Positions 1 through 11,189 of a stretch of 64,000 nt of DNA are shown piece by piece; position 1 is the stretch's first letter; each line of letters starts with the position of its first letter. Source of the stretch: Meandrina meandrites (lineage: Eukaryota > Cnidaria > Anthozoa > Scleractinia > Meandrinidae); assembly GCA_963693305.1 (NCBI GenBank), contig OY855909.1, positions 5,196,241-5,260,240 of the forward strand, written 5' to 3'. The position numbers were made by a program, and so were the translations under genes. The notes below the pieces were generated by a model, which searched no databases, had not been told where the DNA came from, and saw only the letters and a program-made list of their open reading frames with translations.

Positions 1-244
1 ATGCTGTTCCTTAAATTCAAAACTCTACGGGACGGACCCCAACAGTGGCGATCAGTGTTTTGGAACGATTGAGATAATGTTGGCCACTTACTCGTCAGAA
101 TAAAAATGCCTTCTATTGCATAATTGATGTGCCCCTGGGTTACGTTATGAGATCTTATGACACGACGAAGGAACGGAACTCTTTCACAAACAAGCCGTAT
201 TTTATACTTTATAGTTTTTATGAAGCATATATTATAGGATGCAT

Positions 245-520
245 GTGAGTTGTAATCGGCACTCTTCCAAAGATAGCGTAACGTAACCAATCAAAGGGAA
301 AATAAACAATAGAGAACGGAAGTTTTAGAAATGACGATATATATAACTCCGTAAACAATGGTAAAGTTAAATTCCACAAAGTCAGTCACAAGCGAAATCG
401 GCACTCTTCCATATAATAATATATTGTAACGTAAACAATCACCGCTAAGATATAAAGATAAACTGCGACGTGTCATACATAAAGACCATAAACTGGTTTG
501 TTATGCATGATTCATCGCAT
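245..520 (+). promoter_or_regulatory. Putative promoter region of small membrane protein gene copy 1
   Basis: This 5' flank is conserved with 63343-63530, upstream of the near-identical gene copy 3. A block reading GCGTAACGT, then ACCAATC (a CCAAT-box core), occurs near 271-286. A second version, with the shared lead CGGCACTCTTCC, lies near 400-446, so copy 1 carries the block twice. Conservation between copies and the CCAAT core suggest a promoter. No TATA box or start site can be fixed from sequence alone. Confidence 0.35.
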
Positions 521-600
521 TGCGCTCTCGGTCGTCACATACGCCTGTGCTGAGAACTTCTTTTACTGAGCTCATACAGAAGTGCGCATTTCGGGAAATC

Positions 601-840
601 ATGCTGTCCATTCAAGAATTTTCCAGCTTGGCGTGTGCTGTTTTTTTGATGTTGATTCTGGGCTTCATGATCAAAATGAAAAGAGGTTTAATGAATAGAG
701 ATGCAAGAATGCCGGAAAACCTCGGCCAACCTGTAGAAGCGAGAAGGCGAAGTGTGGTGAGAAACGAAGAGAACTACAAGTACAATTACAGCGTCCCGTG
801 TAATCGCAAGAAGGCCAGAGAACACGATGAGCGCCGATAG
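601..840 (+). CDS. Small single-pass membrane protein, copy 1 (unrecognised family)
   Basis: I do not recognise this family. From the ATG at 601 it encodes 79 residues: a short N-terminus (MLSIQEFSS), one hydrophobic segment of about 20 residues (ACAVFLMLILGFMI), then a basic, arginine-rich tail ending in HDERR. This predicts a type III or tail-in membrane microprotein with the positive end cytosolic. The frame is open upstream, but only with a non-ATG start, so ATG 601 is preferred. The gene recurs almost unchanged at 63619-63858 and in diverged form at 57078-57305. Coding conservation between copies 1 and 3 covers the whole tail, which supports a real protein. A consensus donor (GTAAGT) sits just after the stop at about 845, with TTTTCAG near 927, so a 3'-UTR intron is possible. 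Confidence 0.6.
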   Translation: MLSIQEFSSLACAVFLMLILGFMIKMKRGLMNRDARMPENLGQPVEARRRSVVRNEENYKYNYSVPCNRKKAREHDERR

Positions 841-2332
841 TTTAGTAAGTATGTGTGTGCGTTTTTCTAAATTTTGTACCAATTTAATAGTTTTAAACAA
901 ATATGACGGGCGCATTTGCTTTTCAGTATTTTGTTTTGTACTTCACTTCGAAGCGTATAAGCGGGCATTTGCATCCTAAAACAAACAACTGCGAAATTTA
1001 ATACATCAGAATAGACCTATTTCATTTTACTTTAATTTTTATGTTATTTTTCCCCTATAAGATGCCTCATAAAATTCTTGCAGTTGTATTTCACCGTACA
1101 GTCAGTATGGTCAAGGGCTAATGCTAAAGGCAGTTTCATTGCTCTACCGCCATCGCATGTTATTCTCTAGCTGCTACTTCGATATCTACAAGTCAGCATC
1201 TGACATTTTTATTATTTTATTTTTCAGTATGAGGAAAAGGAAAAGTCAGTTGTTCCACGGAAAGTGACCCTATAAGTACTGAGAACTATTCTTGAAAACA
1301 ATTTATCTAGAACCAGCTGAAGTATTGCGGTTCACTAAGTGATAAAAACGTTTTCCGTCTGTGTATAAAAGAACCACTCATGCAGAAGATACTAATGTTG
1401 AACTTGTGAAACTCCTAAATAACTTGTAATTGAAATTCTAGCAAAATTTTGCCTTGTTAATATTTCTTAAATTTTTCCTTCATTTTAGAGAGTAGAAGCA
1501 AGACTGGTATAGCTTACTAAGTTTATTTAGTTTGAAGTAAGCCTGTTTGCCGGCTAATCACAGACAGATATCATGTGATTCAAGTGACATTTACTAAACG
1601 ACAGCTGCGTATGCCGTGAGGGCATACGCAGAGAAAATGACGGCTGCTTTAGGAGTAGTTGCTAGTGTTTTACATGTGGCCGACCTTTAGTCAGGTTTAA
1701 TTAGCGCAGCAAATATTTCCTGAATGTCGAAGGATGTAAAAAATAGTCGCTTTACTGTATATAAATTTAAGTGTGGTTCTGACATACCCATTCACAAAAT
1801 CGTTTCGACAACTGAAATTTTCGGCATTTTCACATGCAGATGCAATACAGGCCCGTAGTGGTGCTCACTTGTGGCACAACGTATCCTAGATTTGTAAATA
1901 AACGGCAAGCGTTAAGTTGAGTCGCCAGAGTTTTTAAGCAAGCTTTTAAACACAAAGAAGAATAGCCTCCAAGAATAGCAGCGTCCATTGTTTTGAATTT
2001 TTATTCCGTTATACTTGTAGTTAGGAAGGTAGTTAATTAATTAATAATAATTTTTACAAAGGAAATACCGTGTGAAAATATTTATATCATACCAGGTAGC
2101 CAGGGTTTTTGATGGGGGTGGGGAGGGGGATGGGGGATGGGGAGGGTATGCGTTAGAGCAGCGTAAGAGCGATGTCATGAGCACCACAGGCGCAAGCCGG
2201 CTTGTATGAGGATTTGGGGTATTCGTCCCTGCTGAAATTCAGGCAGCCCCAGAAAAGTTTGAAAACTGGCCGTAAGGTTCCCTGAGAGAGCATTTCGTGA
2301 GTTTTTAGGGAAGTTATTATGCCAACCAAAAG
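841..2332. other. Non-coding flank, no gene seen
   Basis: AT-rich sequence. The first 150 bases match the flank of gene copy 3 after 63858, which marks the duplication. It contains one strong hairpin (1605-1631), a TTAATTAATTAATAATAA run near 2035 and a G-rich stretch at 2106-2150. I see no convincing exon. Confidence 0.6.
1605..1631. repeat. Perfect short hairpin
   Basis: CTGCGTATGCC is followed by a 5-base loop and its exact reverse complement, giving an 11-bp perfect stem. It is isolated in otherwise plain sequence. Function is unknown; it may be a remnant of a palindromic element. Confidence 0.6.
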
Positions 2333-2654
2333 CGGGGGGGGGGGGGGGGGACTCCCATATGGAATCGACGGGGATGCTCGTCGGAAATTTTCAATTTGAC
2401 CCCTAAAAAGAGACCAATCTGGGCGTGACCGAAGCTAATGCGGACCCCTAAAAGAGTGCTTGAAATATAACGAATCAAAATTCTTTCTTTTTTGTTATTT
2501 CTTCGTGTGCAACCCTAAACGAGATCTTGACGGCTAAAAATAATGACATTTTGCCCAGAACACCCTAAGCGAGACCAAAATCCGAAATTTATACCCCTAA
2601 GCGAGACGACGAGCATCCCCGTCCATTTCATATGGGAGTCCCCCCCCCCCCCCC
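2333..2654. mobile_element. MITE with poly-G/poly-C ends
   Basis: The left end reads a G-run, ACTCCCATATGGAA, then GGGGATGCTCGTCG. The right end is the inverse (CGACGAGCATCCCC, a spacer, CATATGGGAGT, then a C-run). The interior carries degenerate repeats around 'CCCTAAACGAGA' / 'CCCTAAGCGAGAC'. There is no coding capacity. It is a non-autonomous inverted-repeat element of about 320 bp. Confidence 0.75.
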
Positions 2655-3005
2655 GGGAAACAGAAACTTCATGTGATATGTAGTTAGCAAGTTTCGTGAA
2701 TAACATTAACAGAATCATATCCAGTGACCCTTACAACTGATTTACAAGGTGTTTTTATTATTACGGCCTAATTGCAGAAGCCCAAAATGTGTCACGCAAG
2801 TAATCTACATCAGTGGCGAAGCTTCGATCAAAGAGAATTAAGCCAAAGGATAAATATGGCGATGGAAATGACTGGCTTGATATTATCTTTGTCAACGAAC
2901 CACGAAATTCGGCGCCTGCTGTCTCTCGGATCGCCGTATCGTCAACATTGTGACGATCCGTCACGGATCGTTACGATCCGTCTTTGGAAAAGTCAACCTG
3001 TCAGC
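2655..3005. other. Non-coding stretch before the WD40 exon copy
   Basis: No homology is recognised. Near 2952-2986 the 8-mer CGATCCGT and its inverse alternate, giving a small palindromic cluster. An open frame reads through from about 2772 into the WD40 exon copy, but it lacks WD40 character before 3006 and the other copy has an intron at this point. Confidence 0.5.
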
Positions 3006-3212
3006 ATTGGATGCGATTTCAGCCCTGACGGTAGAATTGTTTCCTCTGGTTCAGCGGATGGCAAAATCTCTTTCTACGATCAGTTCACATCTCGTGTGAT
3101 CAGGACACTGGAAGCACACTCTGCTCCATGTATGGATGTCGCATATCACCCCACCGTACCCAGCTGTGTAGCCAGCTGTGGGTGGAATGGACAGGTTAAA
3201 GTCTGGACATAA
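3006..3212 (+). pseudogene. WDR25-like: Partial duplicate of WDR25-like last exon
   Basis: It encodes the last two WD40 blades: IGCDFSPDG...SADGKISFYD and HSAPCMDVAYHP...VKVWT, then a stop and an AATAAA signal at about 3247. It is almost identical to 54426-54647 but lacks the first 15 bases of that exon and its matching splice acceptor; homology begins abruptly at ATTGGATGCG. The C-terminal pattern (GSADG, AYHP, SCGW, KVW) matches the end of WDR25 proteins from family knowledge. No upstream exon was found here, so I treat it as a duplicated exon fragment. It could still be spliced by the nearby CTGTCAG. Confidence 0.6.
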
Positions 3213-3224
3213 CGTAGATGTACC

Positions 3225-4195
3225 ACAATCTAGTAAACAACAGGCTGAATAAAAAAGGTGTTTTCCGTGCAAGTCTGTTCTCTGTGCGTTCTTAATAAAT
3301 CGTTGGTGCATTCTCTACAGTGTTCTTGTGCGTTATCTGCGGTTTCCCCCATGCGTTTCTTCGGACGTTACAACGTGCGTTGCCAGCCCCCTTGAGGGTT
3401 TCACTTATAGTTTCCATGTTTATTTACTAGGTTGTTTGGAGTGAATTTGCTTGTGCCTTGCTTAACTTTCCGCGTACGTTCCTAATGCACGCTACTCGCA
3501 CGTTATCTGTTACGCTTTTTGAACTACATCGTGCGTTCCTTGTTGCACGTGCGCCCGCATTCGTGTCCTGTGGGTTTGTGTTCCTGTGCTTTCACCTTGC
3601 GTCCTCTTGTGTGTTTCCCAGTGCTTTCTCCTTTACCTTCCCAGTGATTTTAGCTACGTTACCGTTTTATTCTCCGTGCGTTTCTCCTGTGTTACCCGTG
3701 TGTTATCTTTGGCATTTATATGCGTTTTTAGCACGTTACAGGATACGTTCCCAGTTCCACCCCACATGTGATTCCTCCCTTCAATCTTTCCCGGTGCATA
3801 TTCTCATCCCCTCCCCGCATGTTTCCTGTGGGCTGTCCTTTCTGTGACTCTCATCTTTTGCTCCCTTGCACGTTTCCTGCTATGTTGCCGGCCTTTGTGG
3901 AATTTAGTGTGCGTTGCCGTCCGTTTCTTTCTGCGTTACTGCACGTAATCTCTAGCTTTCCCCATGTGCTTTTTAGCGCGTTATAGTTGGCGATTCTATG
4001 TGCGTTTCCTCGTTCGTTATCCCACGTGCATAAGCCGTGCGTTTTTTGTGTATTCTCCGGTACCCTGTTGCTTTATACCGGCGCGCGTACCCAGTGCATT
4101 GCCAGGGAATCTGGCGTTTTCGTCCGCTACTCATCCTGCATCCGTGCTTTCCCAGTGGGTTCTCCCGTGCGTTTAGTGTGCTTAGGCCCTGGCGG
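3225..4195. repeat. Degenerate GTGCGTT repeat tract
   Basis: For nearly 1 kb the plus strand is built from imperfect units of roughly 10-16 bases around 'GTGCGTTCCC' and 'TGCGTTATC', drifting into pyrimidine-rich text. A matching tract follows the other WD40 exon at 54660-55330. It looks like an old, decayed minisatellite starting in the 3' UTR of the WDR25-like gene. The several overlapping open frames here are by-products. Confidence 0.65.
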
Positions 4196-5860
4196 CCAAC
4201 AGAAGTGAAAATGACTATGGGGACTGAGATTGTGATGAACTCGGCATGGGCTCAGCATTTTTGCTGTATAAAAATTAGGTCCATGCATATTATGATATTG
4301 TAAAGGACCTCTTAGCCACATGGCCATTGCTTGCACAGGCTTAAAAAAGCTCAGGAAAGTCCAAGAAAATGGAAAATGTGTTTTCTCCTTGAAGCTTAAC
4401 CAACAGCCCTTGCCCACACAGCACAGTAGGCTTGCCAGGATGACTGAGCTACTCCTATTTGGACTACCAAGTAACACATGACAAATTGCTATTTGCTGCG
4501 GCTCAAAGAATGGCAGCAAATTTATGTTTTCACGGTTCACCAAAATTTTGACAGTTGCCAGGTCTACATCAGAATTAATAGCATGTGCTTGCAGGATTTT
4601 GCTGAGGGGAGTCATTCTAGACTGGCGTTTGCTGCAGCCCTCGGGTTCTCGTTTAATTTTATTTAGTATACTTTTTCATTGTAGTATTATGTTCCATAAC
4701 CTTTCTCCCTCAAAGGTTGTTAAGCGCCTGGCTCTGCATTCGGGAGGGATCAGGTTTCGTCCAATAAAGTTTTTTTTCTGACGGGCAGTAGGCACGTTAG
4801 TATACCATATGTATCATTGTCTGATGTTACAAACAATAAATTGGGTCTGTTGCTCGCCGGAAGCTGGGCCGTGCAGTCTAATCTTGTGCAGCAGCCAGTA
4901 CCGTATTTACCAGTGAAAGGTTGTTGTTTATTGACTGATGTAGCGAATAGGGGAAACGTGTTGAGTCTGTCAGAATTGTTGTGACAAAGTTTTTAGTACA
5001 AATGTACATTATTCCGGCGGCTTAGCTCGAGATTTTAGGCGAATTGTGCACTTTATGATACAAGCAAGAAATTTGGTACACTGAAAGTGGTCGCAAAGAG
5101 ACGTTTTTTTTTTTTCAGATATAGTGCAAAGCCGGAAAAACGCCAGTTTCTATGGAAACTGCAATTTATTAAAATCAATGAAATTTTCTGAAATGTTTGC
5201 TTGTCCTAGTTTATAGACAAATACTATTACACCATGCAGTGATACAATGTCGCACGTACAAAATTTAGAATGAAATGCTGTAATTTAGACTGTTCACAGC
5301 CCTCTATTTTTCGTATATTTCTTCTGTAAGCGAACGGCGAACGCTGTGATTGAGGAATGAATCGTGAGAGACCTGGACGCTAGCGCAAAACGAAAACGCG
5401 AGGGGTCAGAGGGCGGGGAACGAAAAATCTATTTCCATGGTATCAAAAAGGTGGTAAAAACATAACAATTGTAAGCCTAATATAAAACATTCATATCTGT
5501 ATTTTATAATAAAATCTACAATACAAGGTGTACAAAAGGGCAAGAAGTACTTTGTGGGGGAGGGGTGTCTTGGCTGAAAGTGTTATTGCTGCTTACCAGC
5601 TGAAAATAGGAAATTGGCATTGGCACCATATCATTAATTGAGAAGTGTGTGAATGTTTGTAATCCTGCAAAGTTTGGTGCTTGTATCAAAAATCGCACAA
5701 TTCAGGAGCTAAGCTGCCGGACTACGTTTTATGAATGAACAAATTGAAGTCATCCTGACATTAATATTTGTTGCCATGGAAACATCCTGAGGTCACAAAT
5801 ACCCTAATTAGGACATTTTGAGGCTAATAACTCAAAAACTAATTGTTAAAAATTTGCTTT
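4196..5860. other. No gene or recognised repeat seen
   Basis: Unique-looking AT-rich sequence with no exon that I can support on either strand. A possible open frame on the minus strand (4127-4615) has no recognisable domain and runs into the repeat tract. Confidence 0.5.
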
Positions 5861-6130
5861 GGTATATATTCATCTAACCAACGAAAGGAACATTTTTGCA
5901 ATTTTTCATGGCTCTGAATCCTGCCTACAAAATTTGTTAAAAAATTGTTACATTGTTTGTTTTGTCCGTGAGACAAAAATATATAAAAATGAAAACCTTC
6001 ACCAAGTTGTTTTTGAGCTATTAACTTCAAATGGCAAAATAAGATATCTTAGAACACTTTTGTCATTGCCATGGCAACTAGTTTTGATGTCACAGTGATT
6101 TCGATTTGCCCATTGGTATAATCAACCTAA

Positions 6131-6221
6131 TTCCCAGGGTCTACTTCACTTTCAAGATGGTGGCTGGGCATGCTTCTCTGCACCCAGCCACCATCTTGAA
6201 AGTGGAGTAGACACTGGGAAC
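6131..6221. repeat. 40-bp-arm hairpin (MITE-like)
   Basis: The arms 6131-6170 and 6182-6221 are near-perfect inverse copies, each containing CAAGATGGTGGCTGGG or its complement. The same hairpin exists in locus B, where its arms are separated by several other insertions (left arm about 42112-42139, right arm about 42975-43020). Confidence 0.75.
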
Positions 6222-6464
6222 AAGTTAGTGGTAAACTCTGTACAAAGTTCTACAGTGTTACTTGGACGAAAATCACTAAAAAAACACATTGATTATGGTT
6301 TGTTTACATCTTAGGGAGTAAATTTATGCCTTTTTTGTCATTTAAAGGTTATTTTATTGGTCAGTGAGTACAAGTTCAAATTCTAGCAAACTTGCTGATG
6401 ATAAAAATTAAAAACTAAAACTTTTTCAAAAAAATGTACAGAGCCACTAATTCCTTCTCCACTG

Positions 6465-6648
6465 GAGTGACCCAAAAACACTGACCTTCGGTCCATGGAC
6501 CCCCATTATGGACCCGGTCCGTGGACTGCTTACAGACTGGTCCATGGACCTTCCCTATGGAACCCCTATGGACCAGTCTGTAAGCAGTCCACGGAGTGGG
6601 TCTGTAATAGGGGTCCATGGACCGGGGGCCAGTGTTTTCAGGTCACCC
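6465..6648. mobile_element. 184-bp near-perfect palindromic element
   Basis: Two arms of about 80 bp face each other; both contain GGTCCATGGACC and ACTGCTTACAGACTGGTCCA or its inverse. The ends read GAGTGACC / GGTCACCC. It is flanked by TCTCCACTG (6456-6464) and TCTCCATTG (6649-6657), an 8-of-9 target duplication. Locus B at about 43205-43230 lacks it, which gives an empty site. Confidence 0.8.
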
Positions 6649-8200
6649 TCTCCATTGTATCTAACAATCTGGCAAATTAATCTTAAAATCATTCAGTCAA
6701 GTTATTAAAGTTTTGGTTCCTGGTTGCACGGTTATGCCCTTCCTCAATGCCTGATTGCAGGTAAGCTGCATGGCTGCCTCGTAACACTGCTTTCACAATG
6801 ATTAACTACACCATTTTGATGAACTCTTTAGATTAAAGCCTTTTAACGTTCAAAACATCACTGTTTTGTCAGGTTATAAAATCCAAAACAATTAATTATT
6901 CCGTGGTATTATTCAACAAATCTGCATGATCCCCATATATGGTCAGAAAGTCATTGTTATCCATCATCCGTACATAACAGATATCCTGCGATATATGCAG
7001 GTTGCCAAGATTTGACTGAAATCCTGCAAAGGCTGCATAACCACAGATTTTCTCGCTTCTAAAAGCATTTTGTGGACAATTTGTTGAATAACAAAACAAT
7101 TATCCTGCTCAATCTTGCAAAATATCGCCCGATTTTAGTACTGATTGTAGCACACCATTGAAGGGAAGTGCTTTAACATTGAGTTACCGCACTTTTACAG
7201 CTAGACAAGGATATGGGTGTAACCAATAGAAAACTGCCAACATGTAGATCATGCTGTGACAGGTCTAGTCAGTTTTGTGCAAGACTAAGACAATAAGCTA
7301 ATTCAAGGATCTCAACTAAACCCAGCAGGTAATAATGGAATCACCTTATGACTGCCTGGTATGTAACATGATAATGAATACAGTGACCCATTAATTAGAG
7401 ATTTATACATCACACTCCACTAACTGCATTTTACTGCTTGGGCCGTAAAACTTTCATTAAGTATAAATTATGACTTACACTGAGCTTTTTATTGTGTTGT
7501 TCGAAGTTCTCAATCATGGAGCCCCCATTAAATTTGAAAACCACATTTACGTTTCTACTTTTCTGCTGTACAGTTTGAGAATCCTGCACAATAATGAATT
7601 AGAACAGATGAACAAAAAGCGTATGAATGCAAACAAAGACAACCATATCGACATGTTCTTCAAACAATTTCAATTTGGTTCTGACATGGTCACATGGTCA
7701 ATGGTGACACAAGGTTTTCTGCTTAAAAATGCTTTGCTTTTGGCAATCAAAATTTTTCTAACTGTGACCATTATACAACAGGAAGTCAACAAAGGGCAAC
7801 TTCCAAAATACTTGAGCTTGGAGCACTGTATGTAAAACTGAGTTGTACCAGACAGTAATCACCACCTATGAAACAATCTCACATTCATTTAAAACTTCTT
7901 TTGGTATTCGTAGACAACAAATGCTGTAATATTCAGGACCCAGTGAGACAATGGAACAAAACTTCCAGTTATTGCTTTCAGTATCATACTCGTACAAAGT
8001 CACTTTCCTGGAACGATCTAGTTCAAAGCAACCAGATACATATACTTTTCCCTTGAAACTCACTGCACTAATGGGATTATTCCTTGAAACAACTGTACTT
8101 GTGATGTTACTCCACATGTTGATGGTGGGGTCATACACTGTACAGAATGTTGCCTCTGTTGCATCATTTCTTAGGTACGGTGGCCCATATCTGCCACGGC

Positions 8201-8380
8201 AAAACTTACTTTTCCACGGCAAAACTTACTTTTCCACGGCAAAACTTACTTTCTCACGGCAAAACTTACTTTCTCACGGCAAAACTTACTTTCTCGCGGC
8301 AAAACTTACTTTCTCACGGCAAAAGTTACTTTTCCACGGCAAAACTTACTATTCCCGGCAAAACGTACGTTTTACACGGC
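8201..8380. repeat. Left arm: nine 20-bp repeats
   Basis: Head-to-tail units of AAAACTTACTTTTCCACGGC with a few substitutions (TTCTCACGGC variants). The last units at 8341-8380 have diverged. There are no unique spacers, so this is not CRISPR-like. Confidence 0.9.
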
Positions 8381-8740
8381 AAAACTGGGACAGGATGTAA
8401 ACAGAATCAAGATGGTGGCAGCTCACAGTGACAACGAAGACGACGGCAACGAAGGCGAAGAAGAAATACTCATAAAATACTATTTTTGTCGTGGTTATGA
8501 ATACAAAGATATCTTAGATTTTTAGCAACCTACCACAATATCGAAATAAGTGAATGGACGTTACACAGACGACTGAGGATGTATGGATTATCGAGAAGAA
8601 ATCTTGAATATGACATTGATGCCATAACTGACGAAGTTCGAAATGTGTTAGATGGTCCTGATTGTATTTCCGGCTTGATGTGAAATAAAAAGACAGGCCA
8701 AACACGACTCCCATTGGTCGAGATTTGTTATTGACGACCT

Positions 8741-10200
8741 TCAGATTTTTGCTCTAACGAGTATATCTTTTAACGACCTCCCTTTTCTGTACGAAAGGAT
8801 GGGAGGGTCTTTGAATATTTCTTTGAGCACCGGTTGATTCTCTATTAGGTGCCACTTTTTCAGTAGAATGTTCTTAAGATTAGGCACAGAAGGGCGATAT
8901 TCTGTTACGAAAGGTAGAATTCTGTTGTGCGTCTTTTGTTTATTTTGTAGAGCCGACATTCTTTCGCTAACTTTAACTCCTGACAGAATCCTCTCCGAAA
9001 GGTTATCTGGATAACCCCTCGCTCGCAATCTTCGTTTGAATTGTCTAATGTTTTCTTCAAAAGTTCTCTCTGAAGAATTAGTTCTGAGAAGCCCTTCCGG
9101 ACTCCTGGAGGGTGGCAGGAGGTGAATTCTGTGTATTGGAATGTTTATGTCGGTTTGAAATGCGTGCGCACGTTAAGAATAGATTCTCTCTTGAATCTTT
9201 CGCCCATGTAAACATATGTATCCAGAAAAGTTCTCTGTGTCTCTGTGTCTGTGTCTCTGTGTCTGTGTCAGCCATAAATTTTATGGTCGAATGGTAATTG
9301 TTAGCTAGTTCTAAGAACAAGCCTAAGTCTATATTCGATAGGGAAAATATATCATCAATATATCTTTTCCAGACTAGTGGTTTGTTAGAGCTATGGAGGA
9401 TGATTTCTGTCTCTATTACGCTCATGAAAATATTGGCAAATGTTATCGCAACTCGTGTCCCCATAGCAGTGCCATGAGTCTGTAAGCAGTGTTTCTCATT
9501 GAGTTTTCCTTCAGGATGAGGTCAAGCATTTCTCTAATGTAATGGGTTGGTATGGGAGGACTGTTTTTGTGGAATGTTTCGTATGCATTGCATACAGTGG
9601 CTATTCCTTCCTCCTGCGGAATGTTGGTATATAAGCTTGTCACATCCATGAAGACTAGGACTGCATTTTTCTCGACCTTCGTTTTTTCCATGAAGTTAAT
9701 GAAATCTGTTGTATCTTCAAGATACGATTTTTGTGCTTTGGCTATAGGCTGAAGGAGATAATCTAGAAAAGATGATATTCGTTCTGTAGGGCCTTCACAG
9801 CTCGAAATGATTGGTCTTCCAACTGGATTTGGTTTGTGAATCTTTGTAAGAGTGTAGAAAATCGGAATTCGTGGCGGGTTTTGCGTGAGTAAAAGCCATT
9901 TCTCTGTCATTGTATCAATATGGTTGTCATGGTGCAGTGCTTTTATGAGTTGCGTGACTCTATGATAAGTTTCGGACACCATTGGTGATGAAAGGGCTTT
10001 GTAGTTTTCTCTAACATCTACCGGTAGTTGCATTTGCCCCTCGTGTATTTTACTTTTTTTATTCATAATGACAGTGGATGTGCCTTTGTCTGCCTTTTTG
10101 ATATTAATTTTTGGGTTTTCTTTCTAGACGTCCTGTGTTCAGTTTATGTCTGTGTCCTGACAGAATAGACTCAATACAATTAGCAAGTGTAAAATCAAAT
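8741..10200 (-). pseudogene. Penelope-like element reverse transcriptase, decayed
   Basis: Three consecutive minus-strand frames together give a Penelope-type RT. The first block runs from about 10200 to 9443 (FDFTLANC..., KKADKGTSTVIM, TLTKIHKP, GRPIISSCEGPTERIS, FMDVTSLYTNIP). The catalytic block is in 9464-9300 (MGTRVAITFANIFM and RYIDDIF, the YxDD box at about 9351-9362). The C-terminal block is 9028-8741 (RARGYPDNLSERIL, SLKDILVRAKI, stop). A frameshift near 9505 separates the first two. A CTGTGT microsatellite at 9229-9275 lies at the second break. No GIY-YIG endonuclease is seen. Penelope elements copy themselves by target-primed reverse transcription; this one cannot make a full protein. 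Confidence 0.9.
9229..9275. repeat. TCTCTGTGTCTGTG microsatellite
   Basis: Alternating TCTCTGTG and TCTGTG units inside the reverse transcriptase remnant. The RT frame shifts here, so slippage in this tract probably contributed to inactivation. Confidence 0.8.
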
Positions 10201-10319
10201 CCGTCATACTTACACGAAATCTTCCTCTTCCGCTATGTTGGATCGGAGTGCGATGAAAAATTCCCGGATCTTTAAAGGCGGGGAGCTGTAGACACAGAGA
10301 GACTGGAACCCGGAAGTAA

Positions 10320-10505
10320 GTTTTGCCGTGAGAAAGTAAGTTTTGCCGTGAGAAATAAGTTTTGCCGTGGAAAAGTAAGTTTTGCCGTGGAATAGTAAGT
10401 TTTGCCGTGAGAAAGTAAGTTTTGCCGTGATAAAGTAAGTTTTGCCGTGGAAAAGTAAGTTTTGCCGTGGAAAAGTACGTTTTGCCGTGGAAGAGTAAGA
10501 TTTGC
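10320..10505. repeat. Right arm: nine 20-bp repeats, inverted
   Basis: TTTTGCCGTGGAAAAGTAAG-type units, the reverse complement of the left arm, with one 19-bp unit. Because 20 is not a multiple of three, the frame cycles every 60 bases, which creates repetitive open frames with no protein meaning. Confidence 0.9.
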
Positions 10506-11189
10506 CATGGCAGATATGGGCCACCGTACTTAGGCCACCAAACACAAACACTTTCTCATTGACAGCTACGCCACATGCACAGGCTCTTCCTTCGAGAGTT
10601 GGAGCAATCCTACTCCAAGATTTTTCTGTAGCATCAAATCTTTCAACAATCTTCAGCCAGGAACCTCCAACTGCATAGAGGAACTTTTTGCCAGCTACAG
10701 CACATATGCCACCCCTTGCAATGCTCAGGGATCCCACCTTTTGCCACAGGTTTGTCTCAGGATTATATGTTTGCACAGTGTTCAATGATTTTCCTTCATT
10801 TTTGTCCCTTCCACCTATGACATACAATAATCCCTGGAAAGTAACAACAGAAGCAAACTGAATTGCTTGATTGAAGGACTTCATGGCAGCCCAAGTGTTT
10901 GTTGATGGATCGTAGCATTCTGCCGGATAGCCATCTGAATTTCCTCCAATACAATACATTTTTCTGTGGCATGAACTGGTCGACTGGCAGTACTTTTGTT
11001 GGTTGGATAGCATGTTGGCCAGCTTGTACCACTTGTTTTCTGAAGGTAAGTAACACAATGTACTCTGACGTGTTCCACGAGCAACAATGACATCTTCATG
11101 AGTCTTCAGGCAGTTTCTCGGTGGCTGAGAAAAATAACACTCCTCTGTACCACTAAACGCCAATTTCATGGCATCTAAGGCCAAATTCA

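Larger units (their letters stand above)
5860..7865. repeat. Locus A: 3' flank of the Kelch gene (segmental duplicate)
   Basis: This block aligns by eye with 41795-43330 plus 47103-48584 (locus B), for example CTAACCAACGAAAGGAACAT here and CTAACCAACAAAAAGAACAT there. More distantly it aligns with locus C from about 17400. It carries two hairpin insertions (6131-6221 and 6465-6648) but lacks the 3.8-kb element present in locus B. No exon is supported. Confidence 0.7.
8176..10528. mobile_element. Foldback element with 20-bp tandem-repeat arms, carrying Penelope-like sequence
   Basis: The ends are inverted: TACGGTGGCCCATATCTGCC at 8176 and its complement, with one difference, ending at 10528. 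Inside each end are about nine 20-bp units in opposite orientation (8201-8380 and 10320-10505). CTTAGG at 8170-8175 and 10529-10534 is the target duplication. The centre holds minus-strand Penelope-like reverse transcriptase remnants, 8741-10200. It interrupts Kelch copy A. The arms resemble foldback elements known from flies and urchins in layout, not in sequence. Confidence 0.85.

Noticed and set aside
2772..3005. N-terminal extension of the WD40 exon copy
   Set aside because: No WD40 pattern before 3006, and the other copy has a splice acceptor at this point.
3458..4303. Several hydrophobic, Cys/Phe-rich plus-strand frames
   Set aside because: Composition follows from the pyrimidine-rich GTGCGTT repeat tract.
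8147..8431. CRISPR-like 20-bp repeat array
   Set aside because: Units are head-to-tail with no unique spacers, the context is a eukaryotic gene, and a matching inverted arm lies 2 kb away.
10210..10530. C-terminal extension of the Kelch protein with HGKTYF/TAKLTF repeats
   Set aside because: It is read-through of the Kelch frame into the foldback arm.
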